From JBKDZL01 sp047971145 (GTDB taxonomy: Bacteria > Bacillota_I > Bacilli_A > Erysipelotrichales > Erysipelotrichaceae), in contig JBKDZL010000090.1 in the NCBI GenBank assembly GCA_047971145.1, forward strand, positions 1 through 7,197: a stretch of 7,197 nucleotides of DNA, in the 5' to 3' direction. Numbering within the stretch: the first letter of the stretch is position 1; every line of letters begins with the position of its first letter. The translations under genes and the position numbers were made by a program. Shown here piece after piece: positions 6,313 to 7,197 of this stretch. The notes under the pieces were generated by a model. The model did not search any database. It was given only the letters and a program-made list of their open reading frames with translations, and had not been told where the DNA came from.

Positions 6313-6605
6313 TGTTAATGTCTTTATTGTTGTCTTTGCTGATTTTTATGGGAAGTTTGATTTTGGTTTTACCAAATAATACCATTGATATTGAGCCTTG
6401 GCATTTAAATAAAATACAGAGTGAACTAATGCTTAGTCAGATTAGTGCAATTACTAATTATCAAAAAAAGAGCTATGGCGATTTTACTTTTAATGAACAA
6501 GGTCATATTAATAAAGCAGGAAGGTTGGTAATTGGTGAGGAAGAATTGGTTTTATTTTTGGGAATGGGCAAAAGCGAAATCCGCCATAGGAATGATGATG
6601 ATTGA
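6312..6605 (+). CDS. comGD: Minor competence pseudopilin ComGD-like, without prepilin leader
   Basis: The 97-residue product starts MLMSLLLSLLIFMGSLILVL, a hydrophobic helix, then NKIQSELMLSQISAITNYQK and a C-terminal FNEQGHINKAGRLVI...LFLGMGKSEIR. This C-terminus resembles the F-nGni-ggt...lG-Gr-i pattern of ComGD, and the position after comGC agrees. Most ComGD proteins are about 130-145 residues and start with a basic leader and a G|FTLLE site; both are absent here. ATG 6312 shares its A with the comGC stop (TAATG) and has AGGAG (6300-6304) at 7 nt, so the start looks real. In the same frame, a stop (6270-6272) lies upstream and no ATG, GTG or TTG occurs between it and 6312. Whether the protein is functional, processed or decaying is unknown. 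The assignment to ComGD rests on position and weak similarity. Confidence 0.75.
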   Translation: MLMSLLLSLLIFMGSLILVLPNNTIDIEPWHLNKIQSELMLSQISAITNYQKKSYGDFTFNEQGHINKAGRLVIGEEELVLFLGMGKSEIRHRNDDD

Positions 6606-6711
6606 TGCACTATTAGCTCTAGGTATTATTTTGTTAATTGTCTTTTTAGCTACTAGTTTTTTTCATCATTATACTAATTATTATCAGGAATTAACTCATG
6701 AAAAAGCATGA
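6535..6711 (+). CDS. comGE: Miniature minor pseudopilin, ComGE position
   Basis: An overlapping small gene between comGD and comGF. From GTG 6535 it encodes 58 residues: a basic aromatic leader ending AKAKSAIG, then MMMIDALLALG and a hydrophobic helix to about residue 43, then only SFFHHYTNYYQELTHEKA before the stop. Read this way, Gly19|Met20 is a prepilin-peptidase-like site with Asp24 at mature position 5, where Glu is usual. AGGAAGG (6518-6524) lies 10 nt before the GTG (7 nt before an adjacent in-frame TTG at 6532). Alternatives are ATG 6592, 6595 or 6598; the last has AGGA at 6 nt and gives a leaderless 38-residue protein. ComGE is normally about 85-115 residues, so the globular part is missing. 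Its 3' end overlaps comGF by 14 nt. The function as ComGE is inferred from position and the ALLAL pilin helix. Confidence 0.55.
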   Translation: MRKNWFYFWEWAKAKSAIGMMMIDALLALGIILLIVFLATSFFHHYTNYYQELTHEKA

Positions 6712-7093
6712 TGGGTTTTTATTGGTTGAAGCATTATTTAGTATTATTATTGCGAGTTTTTTAGTGCTAATAATAAGTGTAATTATTCAAGCTTTTACTA
6801 TATTAGAATTTGATGATAGTGTGGTACAAAACCGCTTAGGAGTTATCCAATTAAGAGACTATTTAAATAAAGCTTTATTATTTGAAGTTGATGATTTTGA
6901 GCTAACTTATTATATAGGTTGGGATTGCTATACATTAAGTTTGGTAAATGGACGTCTTATACAACAGCCTGGGACCTTAATTTTTTTAGTTGATATTGAT
7001 GAAGTTAGTTTTTATTATGATGATTATATTTATTTAGAATATTGTAGTAGTGATAATTGTATTGTGGTGCCTATTGCTTATGAGCCATTCTAA
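6698..7093 (+). CDS. comGF: Minor competence pseudopilin ComGF
   Basis: A 131-residue class III prepilin: leader MKKHDG, then FLLVEALFSIII, so cleavage is expected between Gly6 and Phe7 with Glu11 at mature position 5. The hydrophobic helix runs to about residue 32. The rest follows ComGF-like text: LGVIQLRDYLNKALLFEVDD, then YTLSLVNGRLIQQPGTLIFL and DEVSFYYDD. Cys77, Cys116 and Cys121 lie in the exported part and could form one disulfide. ATG 6698 has AGGA (6686-6689) at 8 nt; the start lies inside the 3' end of the comGE frame (14-nt overlap). The protein is probably a subunit of the pseudopilus-initiating minor pilin complex. Length is close to that of other ComGF proteins. Confidence 0.87.
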   Translation: MKKHDGFLLVEALFSIIIASFLVLIISVIIQAFTILEFDDSVVQNRLGVIQLRDYLNKALLFEVDDFELTYYIGWDCYTLSLVNGRLIQQPGTLIFLVDIDEVSFYYDDYIYLEYCSSDNCIVVPIAYEPF

Positions 7094-7197
7094 GGGCTTT
7101 ATTAGTATTATGGCTTTATTTTGGTTAGTAATTATTTGTGAATTAATTGTTGCAGGTTTGATTATTATTAACAATCAGTTAATTAGTTTGAAGAATA
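7080..7197 (+). CDS. comGG: Minor competence pseudopilin ComGG-like, N-terminal part (cut by window end)
   Basis: The frame opens at ATG 7080, 14 nt before the comGF stop, and runs off the window; 39 codons are visible. The product begins MSHSKG, then FISIMALFWLVIICELIVAG and polar text (NNQLISLKN). A short basic leader ending in Gly before Phe, followed by a hydrophobic helix, is a class III prepilin signal. Mature position 5 is Met (FISIM), not Glu; the lack of Glu5 is usual for ComGG and its GspK-like counterparts at the pilus tip. Position after comGF supports ComGG. No clear Shine-Dalgarno is visible (only GTGGTG at 7064-7069), so translational coupling to comGF is likely. Confidence 0.75.
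   Translation, partial: MSHSKGFISIMALFWLVIICELIVAGLIIINNQLISLKN

Noticed and set aside
6285..6320. Programmed frameshift fusing ComGC to ComGD
   Set aside because: There is no convincing slippery heptamer. TAATG with AGGAG at 7 nt explains comGD by reinitiation, and ComGC ends normally after its CPSGESI region.
6290..6330. Alternative comGD start at ATG 6290, in the third frame (MDRQES)
   Set aside because: The frame does not lead into the hydrophobic helix and its residues do not fit a pilin N-terminus. It would need an added frameshift.
6585..6711. Mycoplasma-like genetic code (TGA as Trp) joining comGD and comGE into longer products
   Set aside because: Trp is encoded by TGG throughout, and TGA 6603-6605 follows an intact ComGD C-terminal motif, so TGA is a stop here.
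1..7197. Mobile elements, CRISPR arrays, tRNA or riboswitches
   Set aside because: No repeat arrays, terminal inverted repeats, transposase motifs or tRNA-like cloverleaf sequences were seen, and the intergenic gaps are too short for a riboswitch.

Overview
This AT-rich window uses TGA as a stop and TGG for Trp, so it follows the standard bacterial code. Its genes look like those of a low-GC Firmicute (Bacillota, class Bacilli in the broad sense). It carries core chromosomal genes followed by most of a comG competence operon, and I see no phage, transposon, CRISPR or tRNA sequence. From memory, the neighbourhood of ispG, rpmG, a YqgX-like hydrolase and comG also exists in a looser form in Bacillus subtilis, which suggests ancestral synteny. 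I cannot name the species. Spacing is very tight: no gene-free stretch exceeds about 100 bases.

Layout: (1) 1-401 is the 3' end of the ribosome-associated GTPase gene typA/bipA, with its terminator. (2) 455-2188 is a complete ABC exporter half-transporter with its own extended -10 promoter. (3) 2219-3310, on the minus strand, is ispG of the MEP isoprenoid pathway; it converges on the ABC gene through a shared bidirectional terminator. (4) 3311-3408 is a short divergent promoter region. (5) 3409-3564 is the ribosomal protein gene rpmG (L33), followed by a terminator. (6) 3594-4199 is a YqgX/GloB-like metallo-beta-lactamase-fold hydrolase. (7) From about 4238 to the right edge runs comGA-GB-GC-GD-GE-GF-GG, with comGG cut off by the window end.

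The comG genes encode the competence pseudopilus: the ATPase ComGA, the membrane platform ComGB, the major pseudopilin ComGC and the minor pseudopilins ComGD-GG. The genes overlap or abut, and several appear translationally coupled.

The most unusual part is the minor-pilin section. ComGC, ComGF and ComGG carry recognisable prepilin leaders. ComGD, by contrast, starts at a well-placed ATG directly in the hydrophobic helix and has no leader or cleavage site. ComGE is reduced to at most 58 residues with almost no globular domain. It gains a prepilin-like leader only if it starts at a GTG deep inside comGD, and it then has Asp instead of Glu at mature position 5. A second pattern is that almost every hairpin terminator overlaps the stop codon of the gene it ends. 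I see no wholly new system; the novelty is in how far this comG operon is reduced and overlapped.
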